From contig JACPZK010000029.1 of the NCBI GenBank assembly GCA_016195565.1, forward strand, positions 1 through 64,000: DNA of 64,000 nt. The letters are read 5' to 3'. The DNA comes from Nitrospirota bacterium. Its GTDB lineage: Bacteria > Nitrospirota > Thermodesulfovibrionia > Thermodesulfovibrionales > UBA1546. The position numbers were made by a program, and so were the translations under genes. This document shows positions 35,813-42,976 of the stretch, one piece after another. The stretch's first letter is position 1. Every line of letters starts with the position of its first letter. The notes under the pieces are model-generated. The model did not search any database, was not told the origin of the DNA, and saw only the letters and a program-made list of their open reading frames with translations.

Positions 35813-36343
35813 TTATAATGCAAATTTTCTGAATAAATAATACTTTGGAAAATCTATGCAAAGCGTAAAAAGCGCCGAGAATCCCAGAACCATAAGAACC
35901 TGATGCAATGTCAGTGACGGGACAAAGACGCCGTATATGCCCAACAATGCAAACCCGTCGCTTTCTCCGACAACCTTCATCTGCTCATCGTCGGTCAAGC
36001 CCTTGATATCTGCCATCCGGATAATGTTGCCGCCGATCCCCGCCTGAAGGGCTATCTCTTGAGCTATGGCCATGCTGTCGCCGGTAAGCAGTATCGGCTT
36101 TATTCCCAGCTTTCTTGCCTGTTCTATCATGCTTTTTGAGTCCGGCCTGGGTGGATCAGCCAATGACAGCAATCCTGCAAGTTTAAGATTATCCAAGTCG
36201 TTGCCTGCCGAACGGGCAACTGCTATCGTTCTGTATACTTTCCGGGAGAACTCCTCTATTGTCCCGTTCGCCTTCTCAGTATCCTCTTTATCCAATCCCC
36301 TGCACATTGATATTACTATCTGGGCTGCGCCTTTTTTGTCACC
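35813..36343 (-). pseudogene. Remnant of a plasma-membrane-type H+ P-type ATPase
   Basis: The frame encodes the end of the nucleotide-binding domain and part of the P domain (GLLSLADPPRPDSKSMIEQA, LGIKPILLTGDSMAIAQEIA). It then jumps from GESDGFA straight to a C-terminal membrane end (LTLHQVLMVLGFSALFTLCI). The hinge TGDGVNDAPALK, several transmembrane helices and the whole N-terminal half with the DKTGT site are missing. Homologous reading extends upstream of the first ATG (36307) to about 36343, where an in-frame stop occurs 15 bp before a palindromic repeat. It is non-functional as a pump: a deletion plus a 5' truncation. Confidence 0.85.
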
Positions 36344-36358
36344 TTATCTGATGAAAAT

Positions 36359-36421
36359 GTCATTCCTGCGGAAGCAGGAATCTATTCTCTTTTTCTGGAT
36401 TCCCACTTTCGTGGGAATGAC
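36359..36421. repeat. Palindromic repeat (GTCATTCC...GGAATGAC)
   Basis: 63-bp inverted repeat with outer arms GTCATTCC/GGAATGAC and two inner hairpins (CCTGCGGAAGCAGG and CCCACTTTCGTGGG). This unit type is widespread in bacterial genomes. It lies between the ATPase remnant and the acetyltransferase gene and marks the truncated edge of the remnant. Confidence 0.85.
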
Positions 36422-36432
36422 AAAAAGTATTT

Positions 36433-36939
36433 TCACGGTAAATGATAACTATCTAAACCAATAGACATATTGATTATATCATTCAAAGTTTTTATTTCAA
36501 CGAAACCAGCTTTCCTCCAGAATGAGAGAGCGCCATGGTTGCCTACCGTAACCTTTGCGCGTATCTCCTTCACAAGAGAATGCCTTTGCAAACATTGCGC
36601 AAGGAGCTTAAATGCCATGGTTCCATAACCCATTCGTCTGTTATTTCTGTCGAATATCACCAGGGTCATCTCAGCAGATTTACCGAGTATCAGGTTATAC
36701 AGGCCGATAAACCCTATCCGTCCTGAAGCACACTCTATACAGTAGGCAGGCATAAAGGTCTTTTTCATCCACCACCAGGCGAAAAACCATGATGAAGCTA
36801 TGTGTTTGTTCAGGCCGTTTGCCGATAGGATGTCTTCATCCTTTAATCCGCCCATTAAAAATGGACCATCAAAAACCCTCAGTGGTCTCAGCCTGATACG
36901 TCCATCTTCTATAAATCTCGGGGTTTTAGCACAGAACAT
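36433..36939 (-). CDS. GNAT-family N-acetyltransferase
   Basis: 168 aa of RimJ/RimL type. The N-terminal RIRLRPLRVFDGPFL, core beta strands GRIGFIGLYNL and AEMTLVIFDRNNRRMGYGT (acetyl-CoA-binding R/Q-x-x-G-x-G/A-like turn) and NHGALSFWRKAGFVE are characteristic. Substrate unknown. It is tightly packed next to a Usp gene (3 bp). Confidence 0.82.
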   Translation of the reverse strand: MFCAKTPRFIEDGRIRLRPLRVFDGPFLMGGLKDEDILSANGLNKHIASSWFFAWWWMKKTFMPAYCIECASGRIGFIGLYNLILGKSAEMTLVIFDRNNRRMGYGTMAFKLLAQCLQRHSLVKEIRAKVTVGNHGALSFWRKAGFVEIKTLNDIINMSIGLDSYHLP

Positions 36940-36942
36940 TCG

Positions 36943-37392
36943 TCACCTTCTTACCACGAGCACAGGAACCTTCGTCTCCTTATGAATGACTCCGTAGGTA
37001 ACGCTGCCGAGGACTGCGGCTGCTAAAGCGCTTCTGCCATGGGAACCCATAACAATAAGATTTGCCTTCGACCTCTCAGCCTCTTTCACAATATCCTCAA
37101 CAGGATGCCCTGTTGTTATGATGGTCTTTGACTGAACACTATTCTTATCGCAGAGTTTCTTTACTTCACCGTCATACCTCTGGGCAGCCTCACGTAGATA
37201 ATCCTCCATAGGCTCTATTACATGCATTGCAGTCTCACGTGCAGGAACTGTCTGGCTTATAAGTGAGCGATTATCGATAACGCTCATGATAATTACTGAG
37301 GCATTCAACTGTTTTGCAAGGTCAATTGCATACCTTGCTGCCTTTTGAGCTGTCTCTGAACCGTCTGTTGGCACAAGAATCTTTGAAATCAT
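36943..37392 (-). CDS. Universal stress protein, single domain
   Basis: 149 aa from the ATG at 37392, with AGGAGG upstream (the frame opens at 37485 inside the rubrerythrin gene). It begins ISKILVPTDGSETAQKAARY and carries a full nucleotide-binding motif GSHGRSALAAAVLGSVTYGV, ending VPVLVVRR. It follows rubrerythrin by 10 bp, suggesting joint expression under oxidative stress. Confidence 0.9.
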   Translation of the reverse strand: MISKILVPTDGSETAQKAARYAIDLAKQLNASVIIMSVIDNRSLISQTVPARETAMHVIEPMEDYLREAAQRYDGEVKKLCDKNSVQSKTIITTGHPVEDIVKEAERSKANLIVMGSHGRSALAAAVLGSVTYGVIHKETKVPVLVVRR

Positions 37393-37402
37393 AAGTCCTC
37401 CT

Positions 37403-37987
37403 TTAATATTCTTCGCATTTAATCTGAAAATAATTTGACTCATGATCGCACGAAGGACATTTCTTAGGGGGGGCTTCGCCTTCATGGATATAGCCGCATT
37501 TCCTGCAGACCCAGTAGACCTTTCCGTCTTTCTTGAACACTGTGCTTCCTTCGACTTCCTTCAATAATTTTTTATATCGTTCTTCGTGATGTTCCTCTGC
37601 CTTAGCGATTGCCCTTAAGCGTCTGGCAATTTCAGGGAATCCCTCTTTCTCGGCAATATCCGCAAATTCAGGATACATTTTGGCATATTCATAATGTTCT
37701 CCTGCAATTGCTGCCTTTAGATTCTCGGCAGTATCTCCAAGCACTGTGGGCGCCGCTGCTCCAACAATTATTTCGCTTAAGTCCTCATTGCTTTTTTTCT
37801 TCAGCTCATTGATTAACCTGAACAACCAATTGGCATGCTCCCTTTCATTATCTGCTGTTATGAGAAAAATCTCCGAAATCTGGTCGAAGCCCTCTTTTTG
37901 CGCGATTTTTGAATAAAATGTGTAACGATTTCTTGCCTGACTTTCACCGATAAACGCCTTTGCGAGATTTTCAATCGTCTTTTGCAC
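37403..37987 (-). CDS. rbr: Rubrerythrin
   Basis: 194 aa, GTG start behind AGGAGG. The N-terminal ferritin-like di-iron domain has the Glu and ExxH ligands in [25 protein letters not shown] and [12 protein letters not shown]. The C-terminal rubredoxin domain is [12 protein letters not shown]...KKCPSCDHE (two CxxC). It reduces hydrogen peroxide in anaerobes. It is the first gene of a short rbr-usp operon. Confidence 0.95.
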   Translation of the reverse strand: MQKTIENLAKAFIGESQARNRYTFYSKIAQKEGFDQISEIFLITADNEREHANWLFRLINELKKKSNEDLSEIIVGAAAPTVLGDTAENLKAAIAGEHYEYAKMYPEFADIAEKEGFPEIARRLRAIAKAEEHHEERYKKLLKEVEGSTVFKKDGKVYWVCRKCGYIHEGEAPPKKCPSCDHESNYFQIKCEEY

Positions 37988-38046
37988 AAATCCTCCTCAT
38001 TTTTTAAAAGTCTGTTAACCTGAAAATACCTGCAGTTTACTCCTTA

Positions 38047-38601
38047 TCACGGAGTTATCGGCAGGTAGCCGGATTTTTCGAAATCAACTACGGCCCCGAT
38101 GCCGGTCACCACGATGCGGCTAAAAGGAAATATGTCTTCCGGTTTATAGCCCTTCAATTTCATGGCCACATGACACTCGTACATTTTCACCCTGCCTTTG
38201 TACATGGTTTCAATCATTGCCTTGTTGGGATTGCCTTTAGGATGAGGCTGTTTCACTTTGAGGTCATACGCCTCGTCGGTCAATAGAAACTGCGCCCCGT
38301 CGGCCCTGAAGACCATAATAATCTCATAGTCTTTTCCGGGTTTCATGCCAAGGTCTGTATACTGATCGTAAAGGTTTTTAACAGCCATGACCTGCTTGCT
38401 TATACCATTCGGCATGGTGTCTGAATAATTGATTTGAGCAACCACTCTAATCCCTGTTTGATTCGTAATCTGTAATGGCGGCTTGGTATTTTCTGTTGTT
38501 CCATTTCCGGTTTCAGCCCAAACAACTGGTTGAATGCCTGTAAGTAAAAGGGCAAAAAATCCAAAGACCGCCATTGCAACAAAGCTCATTTTTATATTCA
38601 T
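38047..38601 (-). CDS. Exported DsrE/F-like protein
   Basis: 184 aa from the ATG at 38601, directly behind GGGAGGAG (the frame opens at 38628). The signal peptide is FVAMAVFGFFALLLTGIQPVVWAE. The mature domain (VVAQINYSDTMPNGISKQV, YEIIMVFRADGAQFLLTDEA) follows the DsrE/DsrF fold of the sulfur-relay family, with one Cys near the end (MYECHVAMKLKG). An exported DsrE suggests periplasmic sulfur chemistry, but its function is unknown. Confidence 0.75.
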   Translation of the reverse strand: MNIKMSFVAMAVFGFFALLLTGIQPVVWAETGNGTTENTKPPLQITNQTGIRVVAQINYSDTMPNGISKQVMAVKNLYDQYTDLGMKPGKDYEIIMVFRADGAQFLLTDEAYDLKVKQPHPKGNPNKAMIETMYKGRVKMYECHVAMKLKGYKPEDIFPFSRIVVTGIGAVVDFEKSGYLPITP

Positions 38602-38691
38602 AATTCTCCTCCCTTGTTTGTCTGACATTCCGTGAAATTCAAATAATAAAAAGTATATCTCACCTCCAATTGTAAAACAACAGAGACATGC

Positions 38692-38940
38692 TCATTTTAC
38701 ACGTTGCGCACGTTTGATAAGCCGCTGCAGAATCTCATTGGTCAGACGGGATCCATTTGACGTGCGGAATATCTCCTGTGCATGAGCAGAACCCTTAAAT
38801 ATAAGAACTTCATTTTGTTTCCCCTGTGCTTCCTTTGCCATACGCTCCTTTGCCCCGGAGCAGTCCGTGAACCGTCTTCCCATAGCCATAATAGGTTGCT
38901 CGATAATTTTAATTCGCACTGCTAAAGCCGTAGCCTGCAT
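38692..38940 (-). pseudogene. Possible decayed fragment (alpha/beta-hydrolase-like C-terminus)
   Basis: 82-aa open frame. EVLIFKGSAHAQEIFRTSNG, running on into SRLTNEIL, resembles the last strand-His-helix part of dienelactone-hydrolase-like enzymes, with the catalytic His in GSAH. Nothing upstream supplies the rest of the fold, and the frame overlaps the ModA-like fragment. Either a gene relic or a chance frame. Confidence 0.3.
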
Positions 38941-39019
38941 ATATGTCTTGAGCCTTCCTGCTCCTCATGAATTCGAGAAATGCCTCTGCCGCGACCCTGT
39001 GCTGCACGGTTTTCTCTGT
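38909..39019 (-). pseudogene. C-terminal remnant of a ModA/TupA-type substrate-binding protein
   Basis: After the TGA of the DsrE gene (39020), the same frame continues for 36 sense codons to TAA at 38909-38911. It reads HRVAAEAFLEFMRSRKAQDI followed by YAGYGF, the standard end of molybdate/tungstate ABC transporter binding proteins (AFLxFLxSPEAQxIFxxYGF). No other part of the transporter is nearby. A gene relic fused by deletion to the end of the DsrE gene. Confidence 0.6.
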
Positions 39020-39376
39020 TCATGGTTTCACATACGCATAGCCTTCATGCTGTTTCTTTATGATCTCGGTTATCCCGGCAGGTACTACCGAGACAAAGGC
39101 GGGCAGGTTCTCCTCGCTTATACAGACTGCGCCTCCTGAACACAACTTTTTTAATGAATTCCTGCATGCAAGGAATTTTACGCCCTTTTCAGAAAGGTCT
39201 TTCATCTTCTCAATCTTATCAGCATCGGCATAAACAGCAACAGCGTGTCCATTGGCAAGCACTGCCACATCCACACTACCCTCTCCAACATCCTTTATAA
39301 GATTTGTTATATTCCCGAGGGCAACATTCCATCTGTCAATTTCATTTACATGAAATAAGACTTTTAATCTATCCAT
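39020..39376 (-). CDS. DsrE-family protein
   Basis: 118 aa, cytoplasmic (no signal peptide). DsrE fold: LKVLFHVNEIDRWNVALGNI, VDVAVLANGHAVAVYA, GVKFLACRNSLKKL with the candidate sulfur-carrying Cys, and an end IIKKQHEGYAYVKP typical for the family. It probably acts in sulfur trafficking or as a small sensor; no dsrAB genes are in the window. Confidence 0.82.
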   Translation of the reverse strand: MDRLKVLFHVNEIDRWNVALGNITNLIKDVGEGSVDVAVLANGHAVAVYADADKIEKMKDLSEKGVKFLACRNSLKKLCSGGAVCISEENLPAFVSVVPAGITEIIKKQHEGYAYVKP

Positions 39377-39486
39377 AATAACCTCCTCTAAATATTTTGT
39401 TTTTTGTAATTTCAGAATAGATTAGGCAGCATAAACTATACAAATTTATTTTTTAAATACTTATATCAAGTTCTGGCTCTTTTGGC

Positions 39487-39894
39487 TCATGTGCTATGAA
39501 TTAAATATATTACAAGAAAGATCCCGATTGTAAGGACGGATATGGTAAGGAGTATGTCGAGTATTAAAGATGGCTGGTAGGTATCATCATCTATCTCTTT
39601 TTCAACTTTCTTATATCTGATAAATGCAAGCACACCCATCAGAGCTCCGAGGGCTACAAGGAATATTCCGAAGATTGAAGAATACCCAGGAGATGGAGGC
39701 GTGACCTCTTTCCCTAAAAAATATGATATCTGTTTCACGAACAGGGCAAACTTCTCCACAACAAAACCAAAGGCCATTATGCCGATGCTTGTCCTTATCC
39801 AAGCAAGGAAGGTCCGCTCATTTGCCATGTGCACACGGCGGTTGCGGACTTTTGGAGATTTTTGATTCTCTGCCGTGTTCTTATCCATTGACAT
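39487..39894 (-). CDS. YidH/DUF202 membrane protein
   Basis: 135 aa. The family signature RRVHMANERTFLAWIRTSIG leads into the first transmembrane helix (MAFGFVVEKFALFV). Two further helices are IFGIFLVALGALMGVLAFI and ILLTISVLTIGIFLVIYLI. Inner membrane; function unknown. It lies 9 bp from the DUF1003 gene, another small membrane protein family. Confidence 0.88.
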   Translation of the reverse strand: MSMDKNTAENQKSPKVRNRRVHMANERTFLAWIRTSIGIMAFGFVVEKFALFVKQISYFLGKEVTPPSPGYSSIFGIFLVALGALMGVLAFIRYKKVEKEIDDDTYQPSLILDILLTISVLTIGIFLVIYLIHST

Positions 39895-39903
39895 AGGGAC
39901 GGA

Positions 39904-40608
39904 TCATTTGTTATCACGCGACAATTCGTTCATAATGTCTTCCATCATCTCTATCTGAATCTGCTGGATTTCAAGGAGTTTCTGCTGCTGGTTCAGGATC
40001 AGGTGGTCAACTTTCTCATTCAACATTCTTATTTCCAGTTCGGCTTTCAGATTTACTTTGTAATCATGTTTAGATCGCTCTCTGTCTTTTTCCTCAAGTC
40101 TGTTCTGACTCATCATAATGACTGGAGCCTGCATTGCCGCCAGACAGGACAAGATAAGATTCAAAAAGATAAACGGATATGGGTCAAAAGGTTTTTGTAC
40201 CAGAACATAAACATTGATGGATATCCATGCAAAAAGGAATATCATGAAAAGTGAGATAAAAGACCAGCTTCCACCAAAATTACCAATTTTATCAGCGAGT
40301 CTTTGGCCGAAAGTCAGTTTTTGCTTGAATGTCTCATCTATATTTTCTGCAATCAGCTCGCCTTCTTTGAAACTCTCCAAAACTTCATGCTCCAAATTGG
40401 TAAGGGAACCCAATTCCTCTTTCATGGTGTTTTCAATGTATCTCTGTCTGTAAAAATTCAATTCGGAAAGAGATACATATTGGTCTTCAGTAAAGTCAGG
40501 GTGGTCCTTTTTTATCTCGTTCAGAATACCTATACGAATTGATTTGCCACTGATTAATTCATTTTTAGGATATTCCTTTTTTGAAATACTGCTTATTAAA
40601 GTTTCCAT
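39904..40608 (-). CDS. DUF1003 membrane protein
   Basis: 234 aa. The DUF1003 core FGQRLADKIGNFGGSWSFIS is followed by two transmembrane helices (FLFAWISINVYVL and PFIFLNLILSCLAAMQAPVIMMSQNR) and a basic, coiled-coil tail (EKDRERSKHDYKVNLKAELE). Function unknown. Clustered with the DUF202 gene. Confidence 0.88.
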   Translation of the reverse strand: METLISSISKKEYPKNELISGKSIRIGILNEIKKDHPDFTEDQYVSLSELNFYRQRYIENTMKEELGSLTNLEHEVLESFKEGELIAENIDETFKQKLTFGQRLADKIGNFGGSWSFISLFMIFLFAWISINVYVLVQKPFDPYPFIFLNLILSCLAAMQAPVIMMSQNRLEEKDRERSKHDYKVNLKAELEIRMLNEKVDHLILNQQQKLLEIQQIQIEMMEDIMNELSRDNK

Positions 40609-40676
40609 AAGCCCAGCCTCATCATTTCCAGATATTAGAGACGGTTAACAGCCAACACCATAGCTTTATAACGGAT

Positions 40677-40862
40677 TTATTTATTCAACTGATTCTTTTC
40701 TTCTGGTTTCTTTTCTTCTGGTGATTCACTTTCAAGTCCCTTCTTAAACCCCTTTATTGCCTCACCGAGGCTCTTGCCGAGGGCCGGAAGCTTGCTTGGA
40801 CCGAACAGCACAAGTGCGATAACAAGAACAACCATTACTTCAGGCAAACCAAGACCAAACAT
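40677..40862 (-). CDS. tatA: Sec-independent translocase subunit TatA/TatE
   Basis: 61 aa. One N-terminal transmembrane helix (FGLGLPEVMVVLVIALVLFG), the FGPSKLPALGKSLGEAI amphipathic helix and an acidic/basic tail are the TatA hallmarks. It forms the pore of the twin-arginine translocase. No tatC is in the window. Confidence 0.95.
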   Translation of the reverse strand: MFGLGLPEVMVVLVIALVLFGPSKLPALGKSLGEAIKGFKKGLESESPEEKKPEEKNQLNK

Positions 40863-40913
40863 AGTTTTTACCTCCTTCCATTTAGATTATAGTCACAGTA
40901 CAGCGCTATATCT

Positions 40914-42842
40914 TCAAAATCTGTTTAACCCATGCTCAAATAAATAGTTGGCGGTTTGATAATAGCTGATAGCCTCATCCAGCAGGTTCTGGTCGGGTGG
41001 TATTTCTTTTATCTCACCGCTGCGCCTGTCGAATTGATACACTGTTCCTTTTTTCTTTATATCAAGTACCGCAAGCATGTTATTCTTTACATAGCCGAGT
41101 TTCTGATACGTTCCAATGAGCGCCCTTTCCTGTTCCGGCTGCATCTTCAGAATATCCTTGCCGAAAAATTTAGTCTTATAACTGAAGTTTAGAAGTCCTA
41201 AAACAGTAGGAGCAATATCTATCTGGCTCGCCAGCTTATCTATCCTCTGCGGTTTAAAATGTGACGGGGAATAGATGAGAAGTGGGATTTCATACCGGTT
41301 AACAGGCAGTGACGCCTTTCCCGCGGAGCCGGCGCAGTGGTCGGCTACTATGACAAAGACTGTATCTTTAAACCACGCTTCTTCCTTTGCGTCGTTGAGG
41401 AACTTCCCGATGGCATAGTCTGAATATTTTACCGCGCCATTTCTTCCGGAATGGGATGGGATATCTATCCTGCCTTCAGGATATGTATAGGGCCTGTGGT
41501 TGGAGGTTGTCATGATGAGCGCAAAGAAGGGTTTGTTGTTTTTGTAAGACTTGCTGAACTCTTTGATGGATTTATTAAACAGATCCTCGTCGCTTACTCC
41601 CCATGCATTCTCAAAAACAATTTCGTTCTTGGCAAGGTCTGTCCTGTCGATTACATCGAATCCATTATGACTGAAAAAGTAATTCATGTTGTCGAAATAT
41701 CCGTAACCACCGTAAATAAACATAGTATCATAGCCCCTGTTCTTCATAATCGAGCCCCACGAGAACATGTTCTCGTTGTTGGGCCGTTTTACGATAGACC
41801 TGCCGGGAGTCGGCGGAACCGACAGGGTAACGGCTTCAAGCCCCCGGTCTGTCCTTGTTCCTGTGGCATGCATGTTAGTAAATAAGAGGCTTTCCTTTGC
41901 AAGCCTGTCGAGGGCCGGGGTAAGATTATTCTTGTTGCCGAAAACTCCGAGAAATTCTGAGCTCAGGCTTTCCTCAACTATTACCACCACATTGAGTCTT
42001 TTTTCTTCGCCTGCATTTTTAATCTCTCTTGTAACATCGAAAATGTTGTCATTGACAAAATAGTTGTTACTCTCCTTCAGGAGGAATCTTGCTTTTTGGA
42101 AGACTGTCCTGTTGTCTCTTATTGCATAAAATGTCTCGTAGTTTATCTTGTTGTTCTTAAATGCCGCAAAGAGGCTGTAGATGCCGTTGGCAGAGATCTC
42201 ATTTGCATAGTTGTTGGCGGATATTTTGGCGAAACCCAGATCGACAAAGGCATATGAAAGTATCGGAACAGCCATAAATACTAACCCGCTCTTTACCCTC
42301 TGTTTTAAGCTGCTCTTTACCGATATAGACAAATCAAGCAGTTTCCTGAGAGACATAAAGGCCGTCAGCGATATAACTGCGATTGCGGTCAATATAGCAG
42401 GCATGGGATAAGATTCCGTAATATTTTTCACGACTTCCCGCGTATAGATGAGATAGTCCACAGCAATGAAATTGAACCTTACGCCGAATTCATCAAAGAA
42501 AAAGTATTCTGAAACGCTGTTGAAAAAAAGCAAATACAGAATAACGAAAAATGAAAAATGGATAAAAGGCTTATGAAACCTGCTTTGGTAAATTTTGTCG
42601 GGGACAACAGTAAGGTAAAAAACCAGAGGAAGTGAAAAATAGGCCGCGGCAACAATATCAAAGAAGAGGCCTACACCATAAATCTTAATTAAAAGCCATG
42701 GCGTCAGATCGATAACAGGCAGCGATTTAGCAAGCAGAATCGTCCTCGTTATAAAGGACAGCGCTGCGAATACGGCAAAGAACAAATACACGCCGGCAAA
42801 GCGGCTCTTAGAAAAAAATTGCTTTAAAAATATAGCGTTCAA
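40914..42842 (-). CDS. LTA synthase-family membrane sulfatase (phosphoglycerol transferase-like)
   Basis: 642 aa. Five N-terminal transmembrane helices (about 1-200), then an extracytoplasmic sulfatase-fold domain. The nucleophile is in the ATGTRTDRGLEA region (Thr), and metal ligands are in VVIVEESLSSEFLG, TSNHRPYTYPEG and FVIVADHCAGSAG. In Gram-negative bacteria such enzymes decorate glycans or lipids with phosphoglycerol or phosphoethanolamine. Standing alone, its acceptor is unknown. Confidence 0.88.
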   Translation of the reverse strand: MNAIFLKQFFSKSRFAGVYLFFAVFAALSFITRTILLAKSLPVIDLTPWLLIKIYGVGLFFDIVAAAYFSLPLVFYLTVVPDKIYQSRFHKPFIHFSFFVILYLLFFNSVSEYFFFDEFGVRFNFIAVDYLIYTREVVKNITESYPMPAILTAIAVISLTAFMSLRKLLDLSISVKSSLKQRVKSGLVFMAVPILSYAFVDLGFAKISANNYANEISANGIYSLFAAFKNNKINYETFYAIRDNRTVFQKARFLLKESNNYFVNDNIFDVTREIKNAGEEKRLNVVVIVEESLSSEFLGVFGNKNNLTPALDRLAKESLLFTNMHATGTRTDRGLEAVTLSVPPTPGRSIVKRPNNENMFSWGSIMKNRGYDTMFIYGGYGYFDNMNYFFSHNGFDVIDRTDLAKNEIVFENAWGVSDEDLFNKSIKEFSKSYKNNKPFFALIMTTSNHRPYTYPEGRIDIPSHSGRNGAVKYSDYAIGKFLNDAKEEAWFKDTVFVIVADHCAGSAGKASLPVNRYEIPLLIYSPSHFKPQRIDKLASQIDIAPTVLGLLNFSYKTKFFGKDILKMQPEQERALIGTYQKLGYVKNNMLAVLDIKKKGTVYQFDRRSGEIKEIPPDQNLLDEAISYYQTANYLFEHGLNRF

Positions 42843-42921
42843 AGCTTACTTAACCTTCATTTTTCTTGCTTGTTAAAGTTTAACTGAAATATAAGAAATC
42901 TGTCCACCTTATATATGGAGA

Positions 42922-42969
42922 TTAAGTTCCAACCACCAACACAGGGCAGGGGATTTTATCTATACCACC
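42922..42969 (-). pseudogene. Usp C-terminal remnant
   Basis: Directly after the PEP-synthase-like stop, a short frame reads GGIDKIPCPVLVVGT then TAA, the standard last strand of a universal stress protein. Its DNA matches the end of the Usp gene at 48290-48310 (CACCAACACAGGGCAGGG on the plus strand in both). The rest of the Usp gene is missing. The remaining gap 42843-42921 holds nothing recognised. Confidence 0.65.
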
Positions 42970-42976
42970 CCTCCAG

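Noticed and set aside
36943-37485. Longer 180-aa version of the Usp gene starting at 37485
   Set aside because: The first 31 codons lie in the rubrerythrin gene and the Usp domain begins at the ATG at 37392, which has its own AGGAGG.
39020-39022. TGA of the DsrE gene as a possible selenocysteine codon joining the ModA-like tail
   Set aside because: The DsrE protein ends normally at GYAYVKP, and the following codons look like a relic of another gene; no SECIS-like need is apparent.
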